From: Amorphophallus konjac
Taxonomy: Eukaryota; Streptophyta; Magnoliopsida; Alismatales; Araceae
Assembly: GCA_022559845.1 (NCBI GenBank)
Contig: CM040118.1
Span: forward strand, 162,212,331-162,276,330
DNA: 64,000 nt
Direction of reading: 5' to 3'
Under the pieces are notes generated by a model, which was not told the origin of the DNA, ran no database searches, and saw nothing but the letters and a program-made list of their open reading frames with translations. Made by a program: the position numbers and the translations under genes. Shown here piece by piece: positions 29,933 to 42,129 of this stretch (position 1 is the first letter of the stretch; every line of letters begins with the position of its first letter).

Positions 29933-32623
29933 ATGGGTGAACCACATGTTTTCAACGGTTCCAATTTTAGTGTATGGTTTGCTAGTCGGAAAAATTATGC
30001 TAAATCTGTTAATCCAGACCTGTGGAAAGTGATTTCACATGGTCCTCATGATCTACCAAAGAAAAAGTCCAAATGGACTGATAGTCAAAAATCACTGCAT
30101 GAAGAAAATCAGATAGCTATAAATCTGATGAAAGCTGCTACTGATAGAGCTTTACATTCATGTTTCTTTGATAGCAGTTCTGCTAAAGATATTCTGGATA
30201 TGCTGAAGCGAACTCAGATAAGAAATGAGGACAGCTGCATGATGGCTGACAGAAATAATCAAGGCAGTAGTCAAGATGAAGATGATGATGATGATGAGGT
30301 AAATCCCTTTGAAAACTATACTTTAGATGATTGGGAAAATGCATATTCTGAGCTACTTGAATCTCATGAACTGTTAAGAAAATAGTATAAAAAATTGAAG
30401 AAGGGTACTGGGTCAGTTAGTTCAAGTTCTCCATGTAGAAATTGTGTTGAATTGAAAAATATTCATGATGCCTGTATGTCTGATTTTCAAATGTTGAAGA
30501 AACAAATCTCATTATTAAAAACTGAGAATCAAGATCATATAAATGTGATATCTGAACTCAAAGAAACATTCAAGTCAGATAATGATAATCAGACTCTTGT
30601 TAACTATCATGACCAGTATAAAAAATTGCTGAAAAATTTTGAAAGTGTGAACTTAGATTTAAACAAGCTAAAATCTGAAAATGATTCTCTGAGAAAATCT
30701 GTTAATGAAAATGATGAAAAATTTGAGAAACTTGAGCAGGAGAAGAACTTGTTTGCTGAAAAATTCAATGCCATAAAATCTGTAAATATAGAATTACAGA
30801 AAGATCTGGAGAAACAGCAAAAAGAATTAAAGGAATTTGAGGCTGAAAGAAAACTTGGAATTAACTCAGATGATCAGACTCTAATAAATGAGTTAATTCA
30901 GAATGACAAGCTTAAGGAAGAAAATGAGAAATTAAAAATGCTGAACTCCACTATGTCAGAGAGACTTCTAGCTTTGGAAAGAGGAAAAACTGTTTGCATT
31001 GAAGATTCTGATAAACTGAGCAATCTGGAAAATGAAATTGAGATATATAAAACTGCTAACAAAGTATTGAATGAAGCTATGAATTGCAGTGAGCAAGAGA
31101 TTTCCAGTTATGAGTTACACATTTCCTCACTAGAAAATGAAATTCAAGATCTGAAAACATCTCTGTCAAAGTTTGTAAGTGGGCAAGAAAACCTAGACAA
31201 GCTACTAGGTGTAAAAGTCAATGTCAAAAAGGAAGGGTTGGGCTACAATAATCTAAATAAAAAGGCTTTGCAGAACAAAGTAACAACATCCTTTGTAAAT
31301 GCTTCAAATATAGCCACAACATCAAAAGACAAACAGCCCACTGTTCAGAAAAAGCTGGGAACAAAGATTAATTTTAAGAAAGAAGGACTGGGTTACAGTC
31401 CAGTCATGAGGAAGGTTGATGGAGCCAACCTGAAAACTATTTTTGTTAAATCTTCTGAACAGGAAAAGCCTTCTACTTCATCTCCAACTCAGTACAAGGC
31501 TAAGAAAATAGGAAAACAAGATAAAAATCAGAAAAGGACTGTAAATCAGGAAATAAACAAACAGGGTTCATCACTGCATGTTAATTACAGTCCTCACAGA
31601 AATTCACATGCATCCAAAAAGAAAATGATCTGTCATTACTGTCATAAATTTGAACATCTGATGCATGAGTGTAAGTTGATGGAGAAGGATGATAAGAATG
31701 CTAGGAGATCTCATGATAAAAATCCTTCACCTCAGAAAAGGAGTGTCACATGTTCTAATTGTGGCAAATTAGGTTACTCAATTGCTCATTGCTGGTTTGC
31801 TAGTGGTAAGAAAATATTTTATTCATATCATGCTAAATTCCCTGCAAACCAACATGTTTTTAGTAAAAATAAATCTGTTTCAATGAACCAGCACATCATC
31901 TGTTTTAACTGCAACATGATTGGTCACAAGACCTCTGAATGCTGGTCAGGTTCTTTTAAAAGAAATTCTCTCAAATGCTCTCACTGTGGAAAGCATGGCC
32001 ACAGGGCCATTGAATGCTGGCTGAATGCTGGTAGGAGAAATTCTATTTTATGCTTTGAATGTGGAAAGAGTGGCCACAGGGCCATTGAATGCTGGCATGC
32101 TCAGGGTAGAAATGAGAATTTTAAACATGCTAAAATCCCTGCAAATAGACATGCTTTTCATGAGAATTTTAAGAGAATGAATTCTTCTCATTGTTGTAAC
32201 TATGGAAAGCCAGGTCACAGGGCTGCAACCTGTTGGCTAGCAGGATATCAAAACCAAACTGGTTTTGGTAAACAGAATTTTAATTCTGTCAACAACAGAA
32301 AGTTTTATGCATATGCACATGGATTTCATGCTAACAAGAATGTGCATAGATCAAATCTGAAACCTGATGCATCTTACTATCATTATAGTAAATAGAACTC
32401 TCTCTCTGCCAATAAACTTCATGACAACAGTAATGTGCATAAGAGGAATTTGAAATCTGCTAATTCATGCCATTGCTGTGGACAAATTGGTCATTCAATG
32501 AATAATTGCTACTTGATGAAATCTAATGACCATGCTGCTAAACAATTGTTTAGAAAACCTGCTAGGAATGTCACTGTTAATTCAGGACCCAAGACCTCTT
32601 GGGTACCTATTTGTGCAAAATAA
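29933..32623 (+). pseudogene. gag: Gag frame of the Sirevirus-like element (two in-frame stops, no pol)
   Basis: The likely start is the ATG at 29933 (MGEPHVFNGSNF). Copia-type Gag usually opens with such a FxGxNFxxW segment. The same frame runs to 32623 and is broken by TAG at 30383-30385 and TAG at 32393-32395. The N-terminal part includes an acidic EDDDDDE stretch. Residues from about 30400 to 31200 are strongly predicted coiled coil, and six or so CX2C-type zinc knuckles follow between about 31630 and 32510. The frame ends at GPKTSWVPICAK, the kind of sequence that lies just before protease in related gag-pol proteins. Protease, integrase, RT and RNase H are all missing. The repeated knuckles (YCH, CGK, CNM variants) are more numerous than usual. 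Confidence 0.85.
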
Positions 32624-34888
32624 TTTGTTTTGCAGGTGTGCCTTGGGATTGAGGAATAAACAGGGGTAAATAAACCAAGGCACTCAATGAAAACCCCTTC
32701 TGAACTTTTCAGGTAAATTCTCTGCATTTCCTATTTTTGAAACTCATTGCATATATGGTTTGATGTGGTCTTGCATATCTGTCATCTTTTGAACACTATG
32801 AGCATTCGTGTCTCTTAATGCTCATATGAATTGGCTGTTTAGATATTGAAATGAGAATAAACTTGCAACTTCTGAAAATCTGAACTGCATATGTATGTTG
32901 TTTGAAATCTGACTATTGCATTCTGAAAAATCTGATAAGCTGAAATTTGATCCATGCATGCTGCCCATGTTGAATTATCATGATTGACCTCAATGGTATA
33001 TCAAATGGTAAGCTACCAAAAGGCAGGGAAATATGTCTGGAGGTTCTTGCTATGTGAGAGGTGATCTTTTAGACCAAGTACTCCGCCTAGTACCATGGGT
33101 CACTTTGGTGGATGGGACAGTCTGAATGTGCACAAGTCACAATATCATTTGGAATCATATGTTCAATTTTCAGTGCAAACATTACATGTTTTCAGGGGGA
33201 GTTAATTGCATGACTTTGCATAGCAATCAATGTTGAGTAAATTGCATATCCTTACATACATAAAGTGCATTGCATTTCCTGATATTGAAAAATGCCAAAA
33301 AGAGTGATTGAATGCATGTTGTCAGGGGGAGTCCATGCATTGCATATAGGTTGTCAAATGCATACATTTGTCAAAATTCATTGCATATCCTTTCTTATTC
33401 ATTTGGTTGACGAACCTCGATCATACTCTGAAAAACAATCACTGGGCTTCAAAAACTCTCTTATCAATTGGTATCATTTGGCTTCAGAATTCTATCAGTC
33501 TTTCATGAAGATTTCAATGGACTATCTCGATCATAAATCTGAAAACTCTTGAACTAGAAATCTTTTATTATACATTTTTATGAATGTCTGAAATAACTCA
33601 TGTGGTTTAAGTTTAATGTTCATTGAGTTTGACTTTAAAATCTCTTAAAAATATCTGAAGCATGTTTAATAAACCTTAACCATCTATTTCATGCTGTGTC
33701 TTGTAAAATCTTCTGAAATCTGCATTATTGAATTCATGGCTTTAATTGGTTAAGTACATGAAATTATTATTGACTTGAAGCTAATGAATTAGTCTGAAAT
33801 GTCTAAAGGGTAAAGTGTTGTCAGAGCAATGACTTTGGTCACTGAGAAACCATATCCAAGGGACTGTGTCATGAGGTACCTTAGTTAACTCTGCAAAATA
33901 AAATTCATTGAAAATTAGGCAGAGCAATGGCATGCATACTGAGAAATACAACTCACTTATCCAGAAATGATTTGGAGTGTGTCATGATGTGTAAATGCTA
34001 TCTCTGTTCATATATATAGCATGATAGTTAGTCACACTAAGTGCTTAGGGATATTGGCCTCTGATCAAGGTATATCCTCTAGTTACAAGGTGTGCACTAA
34101 ACTAGAGTGCTCGTAAAATTTGTAGCATAAAAAAAAATGTTGAACATATCTCAATATCTGAATATTGATGCTAAAATCAAATTACTACAACCCTAGACAA
34201 AATCATATGACTTCATAATTGCTTGATCTCAATACTAGTGCATGTAATTCTGAAAGAAGTCAATAGATTTGATTGTGTAAGAGAAAGGGAGATTAATCAA
34301 GATAAATATGAGGGCTTGGTTCATTTTTATTAAACCATGGTTTTAGATATCAATACAGAATTTTATTGATAAACTCTGCATACATTATGTTTAAACCATG
34401 ATGAATAATAAAGTTCATTCATAAGCCCTTATAATGGAAGACTTTGAAAACTTATGTTTTGAATTTATGAGATTGATATCTCTCTGAAAATCTGACTGAA
34501 TTTCTTGTGATTGGAGCTTCTGTGAAAATCTGCTACTTGAAACTCTTCTGCTCAATGTCATTGATTTATTGACCTGAACTTCTCCTTGTTATCCATCTCA
34601 TAAGATTCCACTTATTGAGGGGGAGCTTTCATGTCATATGCATCATGCTGCATAGAAACTCTTAAAGGGAGAGAATTGTGTACTTGTATTCATATTTTTA
34701 GGGGGAGCTCTTGCATGTTAGTATCTCCATCTGTATCTGCATTCATATTGTTTATTGCAAGGGGGAGAAATTGACTGAATTTTTGAAACATGCTTCAACT
34801 TCTCAAACTATTTTCTTTTTGATGAAGTCAAAGGGGGAGAATAGCTTGTGTTCATCAGCATTACTCACATTGTAGTGTTGCCATCATC
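32624..34888 (+). other. 3' internal non-coding region of the Sirevirus-like element
   Basis: AT-rich DNA with no ORF above about 86 codons and no pol similarity. It carries repeated polypurine tracts around 33193, 33323, 34617, 34701, 34759 and 34831. I see no env-like ORF. Confidence 0.6.
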
Positions 34889-34902
34889 AAAAAGGGAGAG
34901 AT
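33193..34902 (+). promoter_or_regulatory. Multiple polypurine tracts, the last abutting the 3' LTR
   Basis: CAGGGGGAG at 33193 and 33323, GAGGGGGAG at 34617, TAGGGGGAG near 34699, CAAGGGGGAG near 34758, AAGGGGGAG at 34831, and the terminal AAAAAGGGAGAGAT at 34889-34902. Several PPT copies upstream of the 3' LTR are characteristic of Sireviruses. Confidence 0.8.
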
Positions 34903-37900
34903 TGTTGTGCCCCTGTGGTTTTGATGATGGTTTTGATGATTGGTTTTGATGTGAGTTAATCACTGTGAGTCATCTTGCTGTGTGAGTTATCTTGCTGTTA
35001 TTTAGTCATTTTATTAGATCATAATGCAGTCTTTCATATGTTTAGTCATCTTGCTGTTCTGTTAGTTTATCAGAACTGAAGCATTGCATATTTTATGATC
35101 AGTCATGTTATCTGCTGCATCGAGCATTCATATACACAATTGCATTGAGCATACTGTCAGCACTCTCGTTAAGCCATAAAGTCCATACATTTGTCTTCTC
35201 TTCAAAGTCAGTACATTGGCGTTGGGCATCCAAGTATATACATCGCCTTTTACAAGCTTTATTTCAAGTCTGTACAGCCTACTGTCTCAGTGAGCGTCTC
35301 ATGCAAGTCCATACACTACTGTTCATGCATCATTTGTCTAAGTCCATACATTGTACTGTAGCATGCATTTGTCGAAGGCATCGCAAGTCTAGACAGTGGA
35401 TCGTCTTTCCCTGCATCTCAATTGGACTAGTCTGCAACAGCTAAGTCTGCACATTGGACCGTCTTCATTAGCGTCTTTGCCAAGTCCATACATTGGTCCG
35501 TGGCAAGTCTGTACACTGGTCGAGCTTTCAAGTATATACATTGGCATATGCATTCACAGTAAAGTCTAGACAGTGGACCGTCTTATTTAGCGTCTCACAT
35601 GCATATTTGAATCAAAGTCTGCACAGCGGCATGCATTGCTCTTCAAGTCCACACACTGCACTGTATCATGCATCTCATGCAAGTCTGTACATCGCATTTG
35701 ACGTTGAGCATCAAAGTCTATACATTGGCAGCACTGGGCAAGTCTATGCATTCCCAGTCTTTACCTACGTTCAGAACCCCAAGCTCATACATTGGTTCAA
35801 TCTTCCAAGTCTGTACAGTGGGTCAAGCTGCCAAGTCTCTACAATCATTTCTAAGGCAAAGTCTGTACATTGCCTTTAGACCTCAGAGTCTATATAGAGT
35901 CTGCATCCTCTGAAGTCTGTACATTCGTTTGAGACCATGTCTATACATTCATTGCCTTTGAGCTCCAAAGTCTATACATCGGTCTTGCCAAGTCTATACA
36001 TCACTGTGGTTGCTCGAACTGAAGCATAGTCTATACACTCCTCACCTTTCCCTATGTTTGGCCAAGTCTATACACTCCTCACCTTTCCCTACGTTTGGCT
36101 AAGTCTATACACTCATACCTTTCCATACGTTTTCTGGCCAAGTCTACACATCGGTTCCCTGACGTTTGCTTCAAAGTCTATACATCGGTTTGATTGAGTA
36201 AGTCTGTACAGCGGTAGCTTTCATTGGAAGTCTGTACATCGCTGTTGTGTTAAAGTCTGTACAGCCGTATGCTTGCCAGAGTCCATACACTCAACTGCCT
36301 TGTCTCAATCAAGTCTGTACATTGGTTCAGACTTTTCAAAGTCTGTACATTGGGCCTTCAAGCTTTTGAAGTCTATACACTGGCTTACTCTTCAAGTCTG
36401 TACAGCCTGCTTGGGCATTCAAGTCCAAAGTCTATACATCCGTTTGTGCCTTGTCCTGGCCATCGTCTCTCAACCAGCAAGTCTACACATCGTAAAGTCT
36501 ACACACTCGATTGCCCTGCTTTGCTTCAAGTCTGTACAGTCGCTCCCTCAGCAAGTCTATACACTGAAGTCGTCAGCTACAGGGACAGGATGTCTGTACA
36601 TTGGGTGCTCATGCATTGCTCTCATCGAAGTCTATACATCTGATAGGCTTGTTACAAGTCTGTACACCAAGGACGCTTGAAGGCTTTCAAGTGTATACAC
36701 TCTACACACTTGGTTTTCTAATGCATTTAACTGCAAGTATATACACTGAGATTGCATGAACACTCAAAGTCTATACACTCACTCAGTGTTCACACTTGCT
36801 CATTTGCTGCTTATAAAGTCTATACAGACTTCATTATCTTAGGGAACGTCTCATGCCTTTGCCAAAGTTTATACAGTCTGTATCTGCGTTGCATTGCATG
36901 CATCATGGTTTAAGTCTAGACATCGCCTAAGGCTGAGCAAGTATATGCATTGCATGTTCGTTCAATCAAGTCCATACACTGAGCAAGTATATACATTGTC
37001 TGCCTGTCGATTGAAGAGTCTATACATTGCTATTTGTCTTGTAAAGTCCATACTGTAATGTCTGTACGTTGGCTTTAAACTGAAGTCTATACAATGTGTT
37101 GTATTCTTCAGAGACTGTACATGGTTTAGACTTAACTGATAATTTATTCTTTATCTAACAGGGAATCTTCGTGAAGCCTAATGAAGGCACGTGATCCAAG
37201 GAAGGACGAGGTGCCTAGATGAGGACACGTGTACTGACAGCCTGTTGGATGCTGCCACGTGGTCTGAATTCTTAGGGCAGGAAATGTGGAAACCACACGC
37301 GCCCTGGCTGCTGTTGCTGCTATATATACGAGCCTTCTTCCACAGAAGAAGACTGATCGAAATGGCCAAGTATATACAGAGAGTATAGAAGCCAGTGAAG
37401 AAAGCAGAGAAGCAGAAGAGAGAGAGCAACGATCAAAAAGAGTAGAAGAAGAAGAGAAAAGAAGAGATAGGGAGAGCGTGCGAAAGAGAAGAAAATAGAG
37501 AGTGAGAGCAGCAGAAGAAAGAGAGAAAGATTGCGTGAGCTGAGAAGAAGAAAGAAGAGGAAGAAAAGAAGAGAGGAGAGAGTTCTATTGAAGACCTGTT
37601 CAGTTTGTTCGTGGATCAAATCCAGAACGACTATTGTGTTTCATTTCCAGCCTTTATCGCTATTCCTTTTATGTTTTCTTATTTTTCATTTTGTTTCTCT
37701 GGTTAGCTTTGTTCTTCCAATTGCCCTGCTGTGGATCGGGTTCCTCCTGTTGGTTCAGGAGAAGGGAGATCTGATCTCCGGGTTGCAAGTGACAGGTTGT
37801 CACTTGTGGGTTCCCTCTGGTTAGAGGAAGGGAGGCTCGTCCTCCGGTTATGGGCTTGTGGTTGCAAGTCCAGGGGTCCCTCCTGGTCTGGAGGAAGAGA

Positions 37901-38454
37901 GGTCTTCGACCTCTGGTTTCCAAGTGGCTGGGAGTCACTTGGGGTGTCCCTCCGGTTGGAAGGAAGAGGGGAGGCTGTTCCCCTGGTCAAGCTGTGTGGC
38001 AGCAAGTGTTCGCAGACTGAGTCTGCTTGTTTCTAGCGTTGGCTAGTGAAGCCTCACTCCGGTTGGGAGTGAGGGGTGGATGTAGGACTTGGTGACCGAA
38101 CCACCTAAAAATTTATTGAGCAGTGGTTTTGCTTTGTGTGTTTGATCCTTGCCTTCTACCTCCCATTCACAGGTTGTGCATGCTTGGCTAGTTGTATTAT
38201 CTAGGGAGTTAACCTTGAGCATTATATTTTTGTTAGGTGTGATTGGTTTGCTTAGTTCTGTCTGCGTTTCTGGTTTGATCAGGTGGCTGCATTATTGCAG
38301 TCCAACTGTTTGATCTATTGTTGTCTTATCATCTCATCTTGGAAAGCTCATTAGTTTTTATTCCGCATATCTGAGCTCTAGAGATTTAATTTGGGGATAA
38401 TTTCTGAAGGGGATACATTCACCCCCCTCTGTATCCGGGCCTAGCACCCTAACA
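34903..38454 (+). repeat. 3' LTR of the Sirevirus-like element
   Basis: Matches the 5' LTR end to end. It keeps the motif array (35165-37125), three G-boxes (37188-37193, 37226-37231, 37256-37261), the TATA box (37321-37328) and the stem-loop string (about 37744-38074). Differences are mostly transitions. A short insertion near 34985 accounts for most of the 11-bp length difference. Confidence 0.95.
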
Positions 38455-38459
38455 GTGAC

Positions 38460-38669
38460 CTGGGACTCTAGATCGTGACTCGTTCCTGGCAAGGGAAACG
38501 TTGGACCGTGCATGGTTGAGAAACCGGCAGTGAGTCTCGGGTATCGACTTTTCGCGTGTACTCGGATCGAGTCACGGGACGGGTCACTCACTCTCTCTCT
38601 CTCGCAGCGGTGAATAACAATATGATAACAAGCTAATTTATCCTATCATGCTCTCTAGCGGTGGCATAT
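38460..38669 (-). repeat. Probable continuation of the older element's LTR between two insertions
   Basis: This 210-bp stretch lies between the target duplication of the Sirevirus-like element and the LTR of Tat copy 2. It belongs to neither, so it should be the DNA both inserted into. CATAT at 38665-38669 is the target duplication of copy 2. No second copy in the window confirms LTR identity. Confidence 0.5.
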
Positions 38670-41600
38670 TGTTTGACACATTTATTTTATTTAGTTTAGT
38701 TTATTTATTTATTTATTTATTTTATTATTTATTTATTGGCGTGCCAGTCACCGAAGTGACAATCTTATTGTGCGCTCGATCTGACATGGTCAGTCGATTG
38801 TGAGTGATCGTGTCTGGACTAGTAGTCCGTCATACCCTGAACGCTATGACGTTAATTACGTCCTCCCTAAGGAGGACAACCCTTGATTAAACACTAGAGG
38901 TAGGAGGAATGCAGCGGTAAAGCCATGTGCTCAAAGGAGACAAAGTTCATCTGTTTACAAGACGTTAAACGTGTTTGAACAGAACAGGGGTTTATTAATT
39001 ATGGGGGGAACCCGCCGGCATATTCCCACCATCTTGGATGATGCCAAGTGGGGAATAGGAAACCACCCGCGCAGCGGCAGGGTAGACTCCGCAAAAGATC
39101 GGGTATATGTATATATAGACATAACCCGGAATCCGGATGGGGACCGGTCCTGATGTAACACACCCGGTACGAGTGCGATATCTTATTAATATCCCCCTTT
39201 GGAGGGCCATCAGAGATCCCACAGGGGCATAATTCCGTGGGCCAGCGGGGTTATAGGAGAATACCACACTCGATTGGTGGGGCTATGTAAATTTCGGCAT
39301 CATGTTTCCTCAACCTGGATTATGCCAAGGAGGAATAGGTCATCATCCACGGAGAGCCGGGACAACGACCGAACAAAGATGGGCACCAGGCCCAGGGACA
39401 TCTCTTGCCTCCATATCATTGATCGATATTCCCTTGGAACCCATCAGAACACATATAATGACATGGTTCTTTAGGTTCATGAGGCATCGGTGAAATCCGG
39501 GTTCGGGACAGAAGCTGTAGGGGAGATCTTCCCCATTTATTGTATCTCATCAAGACACATGTGATGGTTTATAAATATCTCCTTAAACAGGTGAAAGGGG
39601 GAGATTAAGAAGTCTATGGCAGAATGGTGCCGAGATGAGCCTAGGAATGTGTTTCATCTGACTAAAGAAGGGATCTCGGCCTGGCCTTTGATTTGGACAG
39701 AGTGGGGGCTCTCGGCGCGCATGGCATTTGATGGATGGAGAGGGGCTTTCGGCCTGGTCACTGGGCGGGCCAAAGAGGCTTTCGGCGGCCAAGGGAAGGC
39801 TCTCGGCCAAGAGCTCTCGGCGGCCCAAAGAAGGGGGAAATACCCTCTCGGCATGGAGGCTTTCGGCCGGCACCTGGGCGCGCCGGAAAGGGGGCGCCGA
39901 GAGGGGCAGCATCAAGTCTTGGGCAAAAAGGGGTGAACAGTTATAGGCAAAGGGGGTTCTCGGCCTGGTCATTTGGGCTGGCCAAAGGGAGATAAGGCCT
40001 CTCGGCCTGGGGCTTCTCGGCGGGCTCATGGGCGCGCCGGGAAGGGGGGCGGCGCCGAGAAGGGCGGCTTCAAGGCTGGGCGAAAAGGTGTATGGGTAGT
40101 TATGAAGACGGAATGGCTCTCGGCAAAGGGCTTCCCGGCGTGCTTCTGGCCACGCCGGGAGTCTGTACGTCGGGAGCCTTGCATGCGTAGCCTCACGAGG
40201 AAAGCGTTTGATAACCAACTGGGTTGTCGTTTAGCTAAAAGACGGGGAAAGCATCTCAGCCTTATGGTTCTCGGCGGGGAAGCTAGCACGCCGAGGGGGT
40301 GAGACGCAGGAGAATCTCAGGGTTTCCAGAGCTCAGGAACGATGCTCTGTTCTGGTATTTTCTGAGGATTTCAGACTCAAATCAATGCCGGGCCAGAGGT
40401 GCAAGGGAGGAACTTCATGGGGACTTCTATCAGAAGAATGCCAAGGGTTTTGACTGAATGAATCAAACGGAGGAGATCAGACTACCACCTGATCATGTTG
40501 AGGATTTTACCCTCTGTTGCAGGCCATTTGGGGGAATCGGGAGATGACTGCCCTCCGACCCCTCCAGAAGAATCCAGTGACATTAAACCCATGGAGAATG
40601 AAGGGCTGTCAACCATATAACTTCAGGCCCTAAGCATCCAATGTTTAGGATGGAGAGCCTGAGATCAGATCGTTATTCATAAGAGATGGGCAGCCCAGGA
40701 AACCAGAAAACTGATATCTCTGGCTCCTGAACCGCCAAAGGGGAAGGGCTCCTCAGAAAACCCAGATCATAGATATATAAAAAAAAACGGGTATCGAGAT
40801 CGGAGGGGGAAAGAGAGAACAAGACTCAGTAACCCATTGGATGGGGTTAGGAGTCTTACCCTCGTCCCCCTTCAAGGAATGAACCCAGGCGATCGGCTTC
40901 TAAACCCAAACAAAATAATCTGTGCTCTTCTCAGACGAAGGCCGTATACATTGAGAGACAGACAGACGTAGATCGGTATGTTGATCCATCAATACCCAGA
41001 CGGGTCATCTTGATGCTTCATTGCATTGCATATAAAAGATATTACACCGACCATGAAAGGCAGAATGTAAAACAGAAATCTAAAATCAAGGCCGGAACTC
41101 CGGCTACAGTTGCTAGATCGAGATAGAACTTGCCATATTACATCAGATAAAGAAAGAAAACATGGAGGGGAGGGTGGAGCATTGACTCCTCTCCCTCCCC
41201 AGTGCCCACCTAGAGCTTTCCTTCTTCTTCTCTTCTATTTCCTCTCTGTTGATCGAAAGGGGAGGGGTGGCTCTTTCTCTCAGAACGATCCCCTTTCTCT
41301 ATCTGGCTTTCTCTCCTTTTTTTCCTTCAGCCTTTTTTTTCTCTCCAGTCGATCGATCCCGGAGCCCTCTGATTTTTTCTCTCTCCGATGTTGTCCCCCT
41401 TTATCTCTATCGAAGGGAGGGGTTTTTATAACCCCTTTCCTCTTCCTTCTCGGCAGGCATCTTCACGGCGCGCCTGAGGCATGCTTCCCGGCGCGCTCAA
41501 CCTTGATTTCTCGGCGCCATATCTGGGCTTCGACATGGGCTTTGGGCACCATCTTCATACACGCCCACTTAGGGTTTCTTCAAATGTATCATCATCCCAA

Positions 41601-41949
41601 ATGGTCTATCATTTCTGAAATATCTTGTATTGACGTCACGATTGCAATTCTCATTAGTCCGCAGACAGGGTTCTATCAGTCTGTAGACAGGATTTTATCA
41701 GTCCGTAGACAGGGTTTTATCAGTCCGTAGACAGGGTTCTATCAGTCCGCAGATAGGGTTTTATCAGTCCGTAGACAGGATTTTATCAGTCCGCAGACAG
41801 GGTTTTATCAGTCCGTAGACAGGATTTTATCTTATCAACATCGGCACTCGAATGGCGACGAGCTCGAACATCAGCCTCAGTCTTTTGCTGTTGGTCAGAT
41901 CTTCTTTTCAATCATGCTTCCACCCCTGTTCATTTTCCGGGTGTCAACA
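38670..41949 (-). repeat. 3' LTR of Tat copy 2
   Basis: 3280 bp. On the minus strand it begins TGTTGACACC and ends GTGTCAAACA. A TATATATA at 39110-39117 is the likely promoter, leaving R-U5 of about 0.4 kb. An eight-unit 22-bp array (about 41654-41830) lies near the U3 start, and CTCGGC-type CpG-rich motifs fill 39660-40300. ORFs seen here are not genes. Confidence 0.95.
41654..41830 (-). repeat. 22-bp tandem array in U3 of the copy 2 3' LTR
   Basis: Eight units of CAGTCCGTAGACAGGGTTTTAT (plus-strand reading, split here as CAGTCCGTAGACAGGG then TTTTAT), with C/T variation at two positions. The 5' LTR has the matching array at about 63305-63481. It is not a clear array in copy 1, where only scattered CAGACGG-like motifs remain. 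Confidence 0.85.
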
Positions 41950-41965
41950 AATGCCCCCCACCTGC
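41950..41965 (-). promoter_or_regulatory. Polypurine tract of Tat copy 2
   Basis: The minus strand reads GCAGGTGGGGGGCATT directly before the 3' LTR, identical to copy 1. Confidence 0.85.
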
Positions 41966-42129
41966 GGGCGGCGTAAGCGCAGAATAAGCGCCACGGGGGT
42001 TGCAGGTGTCTTTCACTATTCGAGGGTATCTTCCTCAATTTGTCTTCAATTCAGTCCTCAGACCTGATCATCTTACTGTAACAGTATTCTGCACATCGAT
42101 GTTTCTTCTCTTCATAATTTCTGTCATCA

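Larger units (their letters stand above)
26264..38459 (+). mobile_element. Gag-only Sirevirus-like LTR retrotransposon with target duplications
   Basis: Two LTRs of 3541 and 3552 bp, both beginning TGTTGTGCCC and ending CACCCTAACA, enclose 5.1 kb of internal DNA. Flanks GCGAC (26264-26268) and GTGAC (38455-38459) fit a 5-bp target duplication with one C/T change at a CpG. Internally there are an iMet primer site, a copia-type gag frame with several CCHC knuckles, no pol, and at least seven GGGGGAG-type tracts. Repeated polypurine tracts with an iMet primer are hallmarks of Sireviruses. By eye the LTRs differ by about 2-3 percent. The element is non-autonomous and would need proteins in trans. 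Confidence 0.88.

Noticed and set aside
39583..40302. ORFs of 211 and 109 codons inside the copy 2 LTR (also 61233-61952)
   Set aside because: They arise from CpG-rich CTCGGC motifs in the LTR. Several overlapping frames are open at once and no domain is seen.
41110..41730. 206-codon ORF in the copy 2 LTR (also 62761-63381)
   Set aside because: It starts inside U3, is pyrimidine-rich and runs into the 22-bp array. There is no counterpart in the copy 1 LTR.
41654..41830. Kinship between the 22-bp AGTCCGTAGACA array and the Sirevirus-like AAGTCTRTACA array
   Set aside because: The resemblance is short and partial, the spacing differs (22 bp regular against ~31 bp irregular), and the elements are of different superfamilies. 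Chance is likelier.
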